Source of the DNA: Holosporales bacterium
GTDB lineage: Bacteria; Pseudomonadota; Alphaproteobacteria; BNTO01
Direction of reading: 5' to 3'
DNA: 7,036 bases
NCBI GenBank assembly: GCA_031257795.1
Contig: JAIRNW010000034.1
Span: forward strand, 1-7,036
Part shown: positions 1 to 4,944 of the stretch, in pieces
Layout: every line of letters begins with the position of its first letter
How positions within the stretch are numbered: position 1 is the first letter of the stretch
Notes under the pieces: generated by a model
Told to the model about the DNA's origin: nothing
The model's database searches: none
What the model saw: only the letters and a program-made list of their open reading frames with translations
Made by a program: the position numbers and the translations under genes

Positions 1-119
1 AAAAATGGCCAATTTCTTCGCCTATTCCCCTCCTTTTTTGCGATGCACAAAAAATGTGAGTCATCATTAACTAGCAATATCAAGGCTTTTGGCTGGCTGA
101 CGGATAGGTGAGTAGTAAC
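1..119 (+). repeat. Left arm of 119-bp inverted repeat
   Basis: The reverse complement of 1445-1563 matches this stretch at 117 of 119 bases; mismatches are at 7 (g against t) and 107 (g against t). The inner end is the sequence ending GTGAGTAGTAAC, which is also the end of homology for the third, partial copy at 1599-1645, so position 119 looks like a real element boundary. The last base is also the last base of the stop codon of the flanked gene. The outer end may lie beyond the window. Confidence 0.9.
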
Positions 120-1228
120 TACCCTGGAACGTTAAGCTCATCAAAGAGACTTGGGGTAAACTGCTTCACCATTGTCTCAGTACAACGAGCGCCCCTATAA
201 GCAGTCTCGACTTCAGGACCAGTATTAAATCCCCCTCTTCCATATTTAAGCTTCCCGCCATCGCGATCGTCGCAATAGAACTTTCCCTTGAAGCGAGTTT
301 TTGGCTTCTGGAATAAGCAAGCCAACCTATCAAGTAACCATCCTCCATCTCCGAGTTTATTGCATAAGAAAACAAGTATGGCAATTCCTGGGTGCGTTGC
401 AGCCCAGTCATCGTATATGAACTTACCGTTTTCCTTTGAGTATTTTGCGAGACGTTCAGCATCTCTGATACAGTCAAGTGCTCGATAATATGCATCAAAT
501 AGATATTGTCCAAATAGGCCATTCTCTACTAGTGATTTGCACAACTTGTAGGCCAGCTTGTATTCGCGCCCACTGCAAGTCAATTGGCAGTACGTCCTTA
601 GGAAAAGCTCCCCACCAGTTACCAACCATGTATATTCTCCAATTATTGGAGCATACCGTTCCGGGACGGAGTGGCTGATACAAGTTTGTGCGAATACGTC
701 AGAATTTACTTTGCACGGTTCTCCTCTTATTACCTTGGTGATGTCGTCGTAATTGTGCTTGATTATATCAAAGGCTGCTAATAGATCGCTCTCGCTAGGC
801 AGTCCACACATGAATGGCTGCATCGATGACGTTTTTCCTGTTACAAGTACTACCGCCCTTTGAAATAACTTTTCGCGTATAACTTCCCCAGCAAGCCAGG
901 AAAAAACATCTTGATAGTCGCCTAGAAAACCGATTTTGTCGGCAAAAGCCCTCAATACCGCGCCGTTTGTTTCTAGGTACCCTTTTAGAGCCTGTTGGCT
1001 ATCATTCCCCTGTTGTCTGCTTGTGCCAGTATCGCTGGCAAAAACGGCAGATCCCTTCAATAAACAAGGCGAAACTCCAAAAACAAGGACAGTACACAAA
1101 GTCGCAATGAGCTTGTGCGTTTGTCGACTCGGTTTTCGGTTTGAGCAGTTTGCAAAACACAGCTCCGCGCTTGCGCGTATGGGCTTCTCATCACAATTCT
1201 TTCCGCGACTTGATATAATACAAAACAT
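119..1228 (-). CDS. Cysteine-rich exported protein of unknown family
   Basis: I do not recognise this family. The 369-residue protein has a basic, unusually long N-terminal stretch (about 39 residues), then a hydrophobic segment at about 40-57 (LIATLCTVLVFGVSPCLL) and a plausible signal peptidase I site after AVFA (residue 64), followed by a polar start of the mature chain. The mature part contains 11 cysteines (141, 172, 183, 214, 218, 230, 253, 289, 304, 319, 349), suggesting disulphide bonding outside the cytoplasm. No catalytic motif is evident. Start choice: ATG at 1228 has AAGGA six bases upstream; a GTG at 1243, also preceded by a fair site (GAGG), would add five residues. The stop codon TAG (121-119) sits exactly at the end of the left repeat arm, so the C-terminus may have been set, or cut, by arrival of that repeat. 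It has its own promoter-like sequence at 1277-1305. A secreted effector or envelope protein is an inference only. Confidence 0.72.
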   Translation of the reverse strand: MFCIISSRGKNCDEKPIRASAELCFANCSNRKPSRQTHKLIATLCTVLVFGVSPCLLKGSAVFASDTGTSRQQGNDSQQALKGYLETNGAVLRAFADKIGFLGDYQDVFSWLAGEVIREKLFQRAVVLVTGKTSSMQPFMCGLPSESDLLAAFDIIKHNYDDITKVIRGEPCKVNSDVFAQTCISHSVPERYAPIIGEYTWLVTGGELFLRTYCQLTCSGREYKLAYKLCKSLVENGLFGQYLFDAYYRALDCIRDAERLAKYSKENGKFIYDDWAATHPGIAILVFLCNKLGDGGWLLDRLACLFQKPKTRFKGKFYCDDRDGGKLKYGRGGFNTGPEVETAYRGARCTETMVKQFTPSLFDELNVPG

Positions 1229-1234
1229 TTTCTT

Positions 1235-1239
1235 TCCTT
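1235..1239 (-). promoter_or_regulatory. Ribosome binding site favouring the ATG at 1228
   Basis: On the minus strand AAGGA lies six bases before ATG 1228. The competing in-frame GTG at 1243 has GAGG five bases upstream (1249-1252), so the start is not fully decided; ATG is preferred as the commoner codon. Confidence 0.5.
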
Positions 1240-1276
1240 GCACAATTGCCTCAAATAAGAAACAGCCACAATTTGC

Positions 1277-1305
1277 ATACTATATCATTCCCTTATTAAG
1301 GGCAA
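1277..1305 (-). promoter_or_regulatory. Sigma70-like promoter of the cassette gene
   Basis: On the minus strand a -35 box TTGCCC (1305-1300) and a -10 box TAGTAT (1282-1277) are separated by exactly 17 bases, each matching the consensus at four of six positions. The spacer and -35 overlap a short palindrome, CCCTT-ATT-AAGGG (1290-1302), that could serve as an operator. The promoter lies within the inverted-repeat cassette, so an inversion between the arms would carry it along with the gene. Confidence 0.45.
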
Positions 1306-1332
1306 GTACTGTGTATAGTATAAAGCAAGTAC
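1302..1332 (-). promoter_or_regulatory. Paired octamer repeats, possible regulator sites
   Basis: The octamer GTACTTGC, read on the minus strand, occurs at 1309-1302 and 1332-1325. The copies start 23 bases apart, about two helical turns. The proximal copy overlaps the putative -35 box. The same octamer occurs upstream of the leucine-rich repeat gene at 4794-4801. No known operator is recognised. Confidence 0.35.
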
Positions 1333-1366
1333 ACTGGTTTTTTGTGTTTTATACTCTTCCACGAAA

Positions 1367-1443
1367 AGAGTTGGGAGCGGTGGACACGGAGCGCAGAAGC
1401 GCAGCGGACTTGTGGTATGTGAGCCTTCGAACAGCGGCTCGAC
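1367..1443 (+). repeat. Diverged copy A of a non-coding repeat
   Basis: This stretch aligns with 1825-1900: both begin AGAGTTG, share a 17-base identical core (agcgcagaagcgcagcg at 1390-1406 and 1848-1864) at the same internal distance, and then share an ACTT...GTGAGC pattern followed by TTCGA and CGACG. Copy A is the more degraded and ends at the inner edge of the right inverted-repeat arm. Confidence 0.65.
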
Positions 1444-1444
1444 G

Positions 1445-1563
1445 GTTACTACTCACATATCCGTCAGCCAGCCAAAAGCCTTGATATTGCTAGTTAATGA
1501 TGACTCACATTTTTTGTGCATCGCAAAAAAGGAGGGGAATAGGCGAAGAAATTGGCAATTTTT
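1445..1563 (-). repeat. Right arm of 119-bp inverted repeat
   Basis: This is the inverted partner of 1-119 with two mismatches and no gaps. Its inner end is at 1445, where the match to the left arm stops abruptly. Beyond 1563 the sequence continues with an A/T-rich stretch; whether homology extends further cannot be judged because the left arm is cut by the window edge. Confidence 0.9.
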
Positions 1564-1594
1564 AGCAATTATCGAAGTGTTGGATGCGACTGTT

Positions 1595-1645
1595 AGCCAG
1601 CAATATCAAGGCTTTTAGGGGGTTGGTGGATAGCTGAGTAGTAAC
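1595..1645 (+). repeat. Partial third copy of the arm sequence
   Basis: In the same orientation as the left arm, 1599-1616 is identical to 73-90 (agcaatatcaaggctttt), and 1617-1645 matches 91-119 at 22 of 29 positions, ending with the same GAGTAGTAAC. Upstream of 1599 the match fades. It is therefore a degenerate or truncated copy sharing the element's conserved end. Confidence 0.8.
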
Positions 1646-1810
1646 AAATTTTTTCGTGCGTAGACCCTGCTACAATACCTGTAGGAAATCGTCCTGAGTG
1701 TATTTTTTTGATAACTTGGAAAAGTTCCAACAGTCGAGTAATTTGTTGTATAGTTAAAGGAGAGTTTGACACAGGTGTATGACTACGAGACGCTCTGCTC
1801 ATGCCAACGT

Positions 1811-1845
1811 GAGGCTCCTGTAAAAGAGTTGTGAGCAGGAGCCTC
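1811..1845. repeat. Perfect 10-bp hairpin
   Basis: GAGGCTCCTG (1811-1820) pairs perfectly with CAGGAGCCTC (1836-1845) around a 15-base loop. There is no T-tract on either side, so it is not a classical intrinsic terminator. Its right half overlaps repeat copy B, so it may be part of that repeat family's structure. Confidence 0.75.
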
Positions 1846-1900
1846 GAAGCGCAGAAGCGCAGCGTACTTAAACGTACGTGAGCATTCGAGCATTGAAGCG
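1825..1900 (+). repeat. Copy B of the non-coding repeat
   Basis: This copy has the cleaner core of the family: the 17-base core at 1848-1864 is followed by a CGTAC...CGTACG segment and GTGAGCATTCGAGCATT. It aligns with copy A at 1367-1443. The 17-base core contains a short internal direct repeat (AGCGCAG, AGCGCAG offset by nine). It is probably an interspersed genomic repeat. Confidence 0.65.
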
Positions 1901-1907
1901 ACGAACT

Positions 1908-1922
1908 CACAAACTTTTTGTG
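1908..1922 (+). terminator. Small hairpin followed by a T-run
   Basis: CACAAA (1908-1913) pairs with TTTGTG (1917-1922) over a three-base loop, and a run of seven T follows at 1933-1939. The stem is weak and A/T-rich, and the T-run is not adjacent, so termination of upstream transcription is only a possibility. It lies directly before the tRNA. Confidence 0.2.
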
Positions 1923-1939
1923 GCTGGGTTGATTTTTTT

Positions 1940-2014
<75 letters not shown>

Positions 2015-2156
2015 ATGTTTTTTAGGTGGGATAGTCTCCTTACTCCACTACATAGAAAAAAACTTTCATCTAGCTATGCGCCACAAGACCGGAAGAAAGT
2101 CTAGATTTTCGGAAGCCTAGCTCGTCACTTGGGTTTGCAGACGTATCCACTTCCTT

Positions 2157-2174
2157 TCAACGTACATGCGTTGA
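2157..2174. repeat. Short palindrome upstream of accC
   Basis: TCAACG (2157-2162) and CGTTGA (2169-2174) form a perfect 6-bp inverted repeat around TACATG. Its right half overlaps a TTGACA hexamer (2171-2176), but no acceptable -10 box lies at 16-18 bases, so its role is uncertain. Confidence 0.35.
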
Positions 2175-2191
2175 CATTCTCAAAAATCTGA

Positions 2192-2220
2192 TTCTGAAGG
2201 CTTCAAAAGAAGGCTATACT
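2192..2220 (+). promoter_or_regulatory. Weak promoter candidate for accC
   Basis: A good -10 hexamer TATACT (2215-2220) has a poor -35 (TTCTGA, 2192-2197) at 17 bases. It lies about 80 bases before the start codon of accC. The gap between tRNA and accC (2015-2302) holds no gene. Confidence 0.3.
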
Positions 2221-2286
2221 CGGACACGCAAAGTTTGCTGGTTCGTAGAACAAACACAAAGTAACAGCCGTTGGGCCAGCCTCATT

Positions 2287-2292
2287 AAGGAG
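2287..2292 (+). promoter_or_regulatory. Ribosome binding site of accC
   Basis: AAGGAG lies ten bases before ATG 2303. An in-frame ATG at 2321, corresponding to the usual first residue of the family (MFDKVLIANRG), has no such site, so the six-residue longer start is favoured. Confidence 0.6.
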
Positions 2293-2302
2293 AAACTTCA
2301 AA

Positions 2303-3673
2303 ATGCAAAATCAGCCCAAAATGTTCGACAAAGTCCTAATCGCCAACCGAGGAGAGATCGCCCTCCGCATCATCAGGGCCTGCCAAGAGCTCGGCGTCAA
2401 AACCGTCATGGTCCACTCCACCGCAGACTCAGACTCGATGCCCGTCCACCTCGCCGACGAGAGCGTTTGTATTGGTGGCCCAACCCCAAAAGAAAGCTAC
2501 CTCAACATGCGTGCGATCATGAGCGCGGCAGACGTCACGCACGTCGACGCGATACATCCGGGCGTTGGCTTCCTCTCTGAAAATGAAAATTTCGCCAAGA
2601 TGACATTAGAGCACGGCTTCAACTTCATCGGCCCGTCGCCGGAACACATCGTGCTGATGGGAGACAAGTCAACAGCGAAGAGCACAATGCAAAGGCTCGG
2701 CGTGCAAACCATCCCTGGGTCGGCGGGCGAAATTGAATCGGAAGAGGCCGCCTTGAAGCAAGCCATCGATATTGGGATGCCTGTTTTGATAAAGGCATCG
2801 TCCGGTGGCGGCGGAAAAGGGATGAAGGTCGCCTACGATGAGGCAGATGTCCTGCAAGCCTACCGTCTCGCGCGAACTGAGGCGAAAACGAATTTCGGTC
2901 GGGATCAGGTATATATGGAGAAATACCTCGAAACCCCGCGTCACATAGAATTTCAGATCATCGCCGATAAATTCGGGCACGTGGTTTTCCTGGGAGAGAG
3001 GGATTGCTCGGTTCAGAGGAATCACCAGAAAATCTGGGAGGAGGCTCCGGCGCCATTGCTAACCGAGAAGCAGCGGGCGAAGGTTGGGGCCGAGCTTGCG
3101 CGAGCTATAAGGAAGCTGGAGTATGTTGGCGTTGGGACGGTGGAGATGTTGCTCGAGAAGGACAAATTTTATTTCATGGAGATGAATACCAGGCTGCAGG
3201 TTGAGCACACTATCACCGAAATGGTTACAGGGATAGACATAGTGAAGGAACAAATAAGGGTCGCCGCGGGCTTCCCCCTGTCTTTTACTCAGAAAAACGT
3301 GACCCTAAAGGGCCACGCAATTGAATGCCGCATAAACGCTGAGGATCCGCAAACTTTTTTCCCTTCCCCTGGAACGATTACCCATTACCTACCGCCTGGC
3401 GGGCTTGGGATTCGCGTGGATAGCCATGTTTTTGGGGGGTACGTAGTGCCTTCGTACTATGATAGTATGATCGGGAAACTGATTGCGTACGGCGATACGC
3501 GGGAGGAGTGCCTAGCGCGCTTGAGAAGGGCGCTGAATGAGTATGTGATAAGCGGCGTTTCAACAATTATTCCGCTACACATGGAGATCGCGCAGTCTAA
3601 GGACGTTATCGAGGCAAAATACAATACACACTGGTTGGAAAACAATATTGATATTTTACTTAAAGGCGGCTAG
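2303..3673 (+). CDS. accC: Acetyl-CoA carboxylase, biotin carboxylase subunit
   Basis: This is the cytoplasmic subunit that uses ATP and bicarbonate to carboxylate biotin carried on AccB, the first half-reaction of fatty acid synthesis. The 456 residues match the usual 450 or so. The N-terminal domain begins FDKVLIANRGEIALRI; the ATP-grasp domain shows the glycine-rich loop SSGGGGKG (166-173). Active-site residues, by comparison with the E. coli enzyme, are in place: K122, K164, H214, K243, E281, E293, R297 (MEMNTRLQVEH) and R343 (ECRINAEDP). The C-terminal domain is complete. Oddities: the usually conserved tyrosine of HPGYGFLSEN is valine (V88), QRRHQK is QRNHQK, and EHP is EHT, the last being common in pyruvate carboxylases. 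No accB lies beside it, unlike the common accB-accC pair. Strand composition shifts inside the gene, C-rich before about 2640 and G-rich after. Confidence 0.95.
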   Translation: MQNQPKMFDKVLIANRGEIALRIIRACQELGVKTVMVHSTADSDSMPVHLADESVCIGGPTPKESYLNMRAIMSAADVTHVDAIHPGVGFLSENENFAKMTLEHGFNFIGPSPEHIVLMGDKSTAKSTMQRLGVQTIPGSAGEIESEEAALKQAIDIGMPVLIKASSGGGGKGMKVAYDEADVLQAYRLARTEAKTNFGRDQVYMEKYLETPRHIEFQIIADKFGHVVFLGERDCSVQRNHQKIWEEAPAPLLTEKQRAKVGAELARAIRKLEYVGVGTVEMLLEKDKFYFMEMNTRLQVEHTITEMVTGIDIVKEQIRVAAGFPLSFTQKNVTLKGHAIECRINAEDPQTFFPSPGTITHYLPPGGLGIRVDSHVFGGYVVPSYYDSMIGKLIAYGDTREECLARLRRALNEYVISGVSTIIPLHMEIAQSKDVIEAKYNTHWLENNIDILLKGG

Positions 3674-3712
3674 CTGAACACAGCATTCGAAAATTTACAA
3701 GTTCGTCAAATC

Positions 3713-3749
3713 GGCGCTCCGGCACAGTCTGCGACTTTGCCGGGAGCCC
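3713..3749 (+). terminator. Imperfect GC-rich hairpin after accC
   Basis: GGCGCTCCGGCA (3713-3724) pairs with TGCCGGGAGCCC (3738-3749) with single-base bulges, around a 13-base loop, 40 bases after the accC stop. No T-tract follows, so it may slow or end transcription only with help, or act as a processing structure between accC and the next gene. Confidence 0.35.
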
Positions 3750-3841
3750 GACACTGCCAGAGAGTTAACACTTTACTATGCGCCGGTTGTTTTCTTTACC
3801 AGAGTCAACTATCATTACGCTCAGTCGGAAAAGTATCTGTG

Positions 3842-3850
3842 AGCGTGGAG
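3842..3850 (+). promoter_or_regulatory. Ribosome binding context AGCGTGGAG
   Basis: GGAG lies three bases before ATG 3854, rather close. The same nine bases precede the leucine-rich repeat gene (4931-4939), where the spacing is five. This shared context supports ATG 3854 over upstream GTG (3839) and TTG (3737) codons in the same frame. Confidence 0.45.
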
Positions 3851-3853
3851 CAA

Positions 3854-4600
3854 ATGAATATAAAAAAGATGGTCGGCATTATTGTGCTGCTAATCCTTGC
3901 GGGAGGAGGCTTTTTTCTAGCGCAAAGGGCTAGTTTTTTTGATGAAAACTTTTCGTATGCTGGCACACTAGAGGCCACGCGCATTATCGTTCCAACGAGG
4001 TTGTCGTCGCAAATTACAAAATTTGACGTCAAGGCTGGAGACCGCCTAACTAAAGGCCAAGTCATCGCCAAGCTTGATGATTCGGAACTGAAAATATCTT
4101 TCAAGAAGTTGAACAGCCGATACGAGCGCGGCCTGACCCTGTTTAAGGATGGTCATTTTCCTAAGTCTGATCTGGAAGTTTTGGAAGCAGAAAAGGACGA
4201 CATAGAGCTGAAGCTATCGTGGTGCTCAGTCAAGTCTCCTATAAACGGCGTTGTTTTGGCGAAATACAAGGAGGCCGGAGAGTGGGTTACGCAAGGAACA
4301 GGAATCGTCGCGATTGCTGACACTCGTAACTTGTGGACCATTTTTTATGTTGAGCATGACAAAATCGCCTCTTTAAAGCTTGGAATGCAGGTTGCTTGCG
4401 TGTTGCCGGAGATGCCTGGGAAAAAGTTTCGTGGCCAGATCAGCGTTATCAATAGCGAACCGGAGTTTACACCGAAGAATGTGCAGACTCGCTCAGAGCG
4501 CACGCGCTTAGTCTTTGGGGTGCGCGTGGATTTCGAGAATAAGGAAGAAATTTTGAAGCCAGGGATGACGATCGAAACGCAGTTCAGCTCGCCCGAATAA
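3854..4600 (+). CDS. Short HlyD-type membrane fusion protein
   Basis: This is a periplasmic adaptor of the HlyD/AcrA/YbhG superfamily, which links an inner-membrane transporter to an outer-membrane channel. The 248 residues show one membrane anchor (about 7-23), the first half of a lipoyl-like barrel-sandwich (about 37-77; GTLEATRIIVP...VKAGDRLTKGQVIAKLDD), a helical hairpin (about 78-124), the second lipoyl half (125-161; KSPINGVV, AGEWVTQG) and a beta-barrel ending LKPGMTIETQF. The hairpin is only about 45 residues, clearly shorter than the roughly 70 or more of AcrA-like proteins. No ABC, RND or MFS partner gene follows in the window, so the adaptor is an orphan here; partners may be elsewhere. 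The gene begins 180 bases after accC and may be transcribed with it. Substrate unknown. Confidence 0.82.
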   Translation: MNIKKMVGIIVLLILAGGGFFLAQRASFFDENFSYAGTLEATRIIVPTRLSSQITKFDVKAGDRLTKGQVIAKLDDSELKISFKKLNSRYERGLTLFKDGHFPKSDLEVLEAEKDDIELKLSWCSVKSPINGVVLAKYKEAGEWVTQGTGIVAIADTRNLWTIFYVEHDKIASLKLGMQVACVLPEMPGKKFRGQISVINSEPEFTPKNVQTRSERTRLVFGVRVDFENKEEILKPGMTIETQFSSPE

Positions 4601-4635
4601 AGATTCGCAGAGTTTCGCTCGGCTGTGTATTTGTG

Positions 4636-4703
4636 AGCACATTGCTGGGAGTGTGCTGTTCAAAACTGAACGCACATACATCACAACAACTTAGGAATTG
4701 TTG
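4636..4703. repeat. Row of three small hairpins
   Basis: AGCACA/TGTGCT (4636-4641 with 4652-4657), GTTCA/TGAAC (4658-4662 with 4667-4671) and CAACAA/TTGTTG (4684-4689 with 4698-4703) are perfect short stems in quick succession after the adaptor gene. None has a T-tract. They could be a 3' end structure of the upstream transcript or chance. Confidence 0.35.
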
Positions 4704-4764
4704 CTCAAATTCCGGCACTTTAAGCGCAAATTTTCAAGCAGTGTAGTATAAGCTTTGTGCAGCG

Positions 4765-4812
4765 GCGGGGATGTACTTAGCGGATACTTGCCTGTACTTG
4801 CAGACATCCCGC
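4765..4812 (+). promoter_or_regulatory. Hairpin enclosing three phased TACTT repeats
   Basis: GCGGGGATGT (4765-4774) pairs with ACATCCCGC (4804-4812), nine pairs with one bulged G. Between and overlapping the stem are GTACTTAG (4773), ATACTTGC (4784) and GTACTTGC (4794), spaced 11 and 10 bases, one helical turn each. This could be a multi-site operator or a cis-acting RNA element about 130 bases before the LRR start codon. Confidence 0.35.
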
Positions 4813-4944
4813 AAATTAAGTGCGATTGACTATAGCTCTGCAAAATTCTTTTTGACGACTCGTCTTGTTCTTAACCTTTTCTTATTTGTTTCGCATTATG
4901 TTTATTTCAGCTTTCATTTTAATATTTTTTAGCGTGGAGATAAG

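Larger units (their letters stand above)
1..1563. mobile_element. Candidate inverted-repeat cassette carrying one gene
   Basis: Two 119-bp arms in inverted orientation (1-119 and 1445-1563) pair without any gap and differ at only two positions (7 and 107 of the left arm). They enclose 1325 bp holding one minus-strand gene, its presumed promoter and a diverged copy of a second repeat. No transposase, integrase or other mobility gene is present, so if it moves it does so non-autonomously, for example as cargo between two MITE-like elements. The left arm begins at the first base of the window, so its true outer end and any target-site duplication cannot be seen. An alternative is that two copies of an ordinary interspersed repeat happen to flank the gene. 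Confidence 0.4.
1646..1939. other. Gene-free, repeat-containing stretch before the tRNA
   Basis: I see no convincing gene here. A minus-strand reading frame across this stretch and the tRNA is explained by the antisense of tRNA-Thr. The stretch holds a strong hairpin (1811-1845), repeat copy B (1825-1900) and a small hairpin (1908-1922). Positions 1646-1810 show no recognisable feature, and no clear promoter for the tRNA was found. Confidence 0.5.
4601..4944. other. Structured gene-free gap before the LRR gene
   Basis: No coding potential was found. The first half holds three small hairpins (4636-4703), the middle a 9-bp stem enclosing phased TACTT repeats (4765-4812), and the last 100 bases are T-rich up to the ribosome-binding site. 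I could not identify a convincing -35/-10 pair for the downstream gene. Confidence 0.5.

Noticed and set aside
936..1484. Plus-strand open frame of 182 codons overlapping the cassette gene
   Set aside because: It runs antisense to the N-terminal half and promoter of the minus-strand gene and into the repeat arm, has no signal or domain, and no good ribosome binding site. The minus-strand frame is longer and has a signal-peptide-like start.
1..1645. CRISPR array or tandem repeat array
   Set aside because: Only three copies of the arm sequence exist, in mixed orientation with unequal spacing, and there are no spacers of uniform length.
1756..1824. Tiny plus-strand frame after an AAAGGAG sequence
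   Set aside because: The ATG at 1780 lies too far from the site and the frame stops after 14 codons.
2171..2199. TTGACA at 2171 as the accC promoter -35
   Set aside because: No acceptable -10 hexamer occurs 16 to 18 bases downstream; TATACT at 2215 is too far.
3737..3853. N-terminal extension of the HlyD-type gene from a TTG codon
   Set aside because: It would begin inside a GC-rich hairpin with a rare start codon, and would place an extra 39 residues before the membrane anchor where the family starts almost directly with it.
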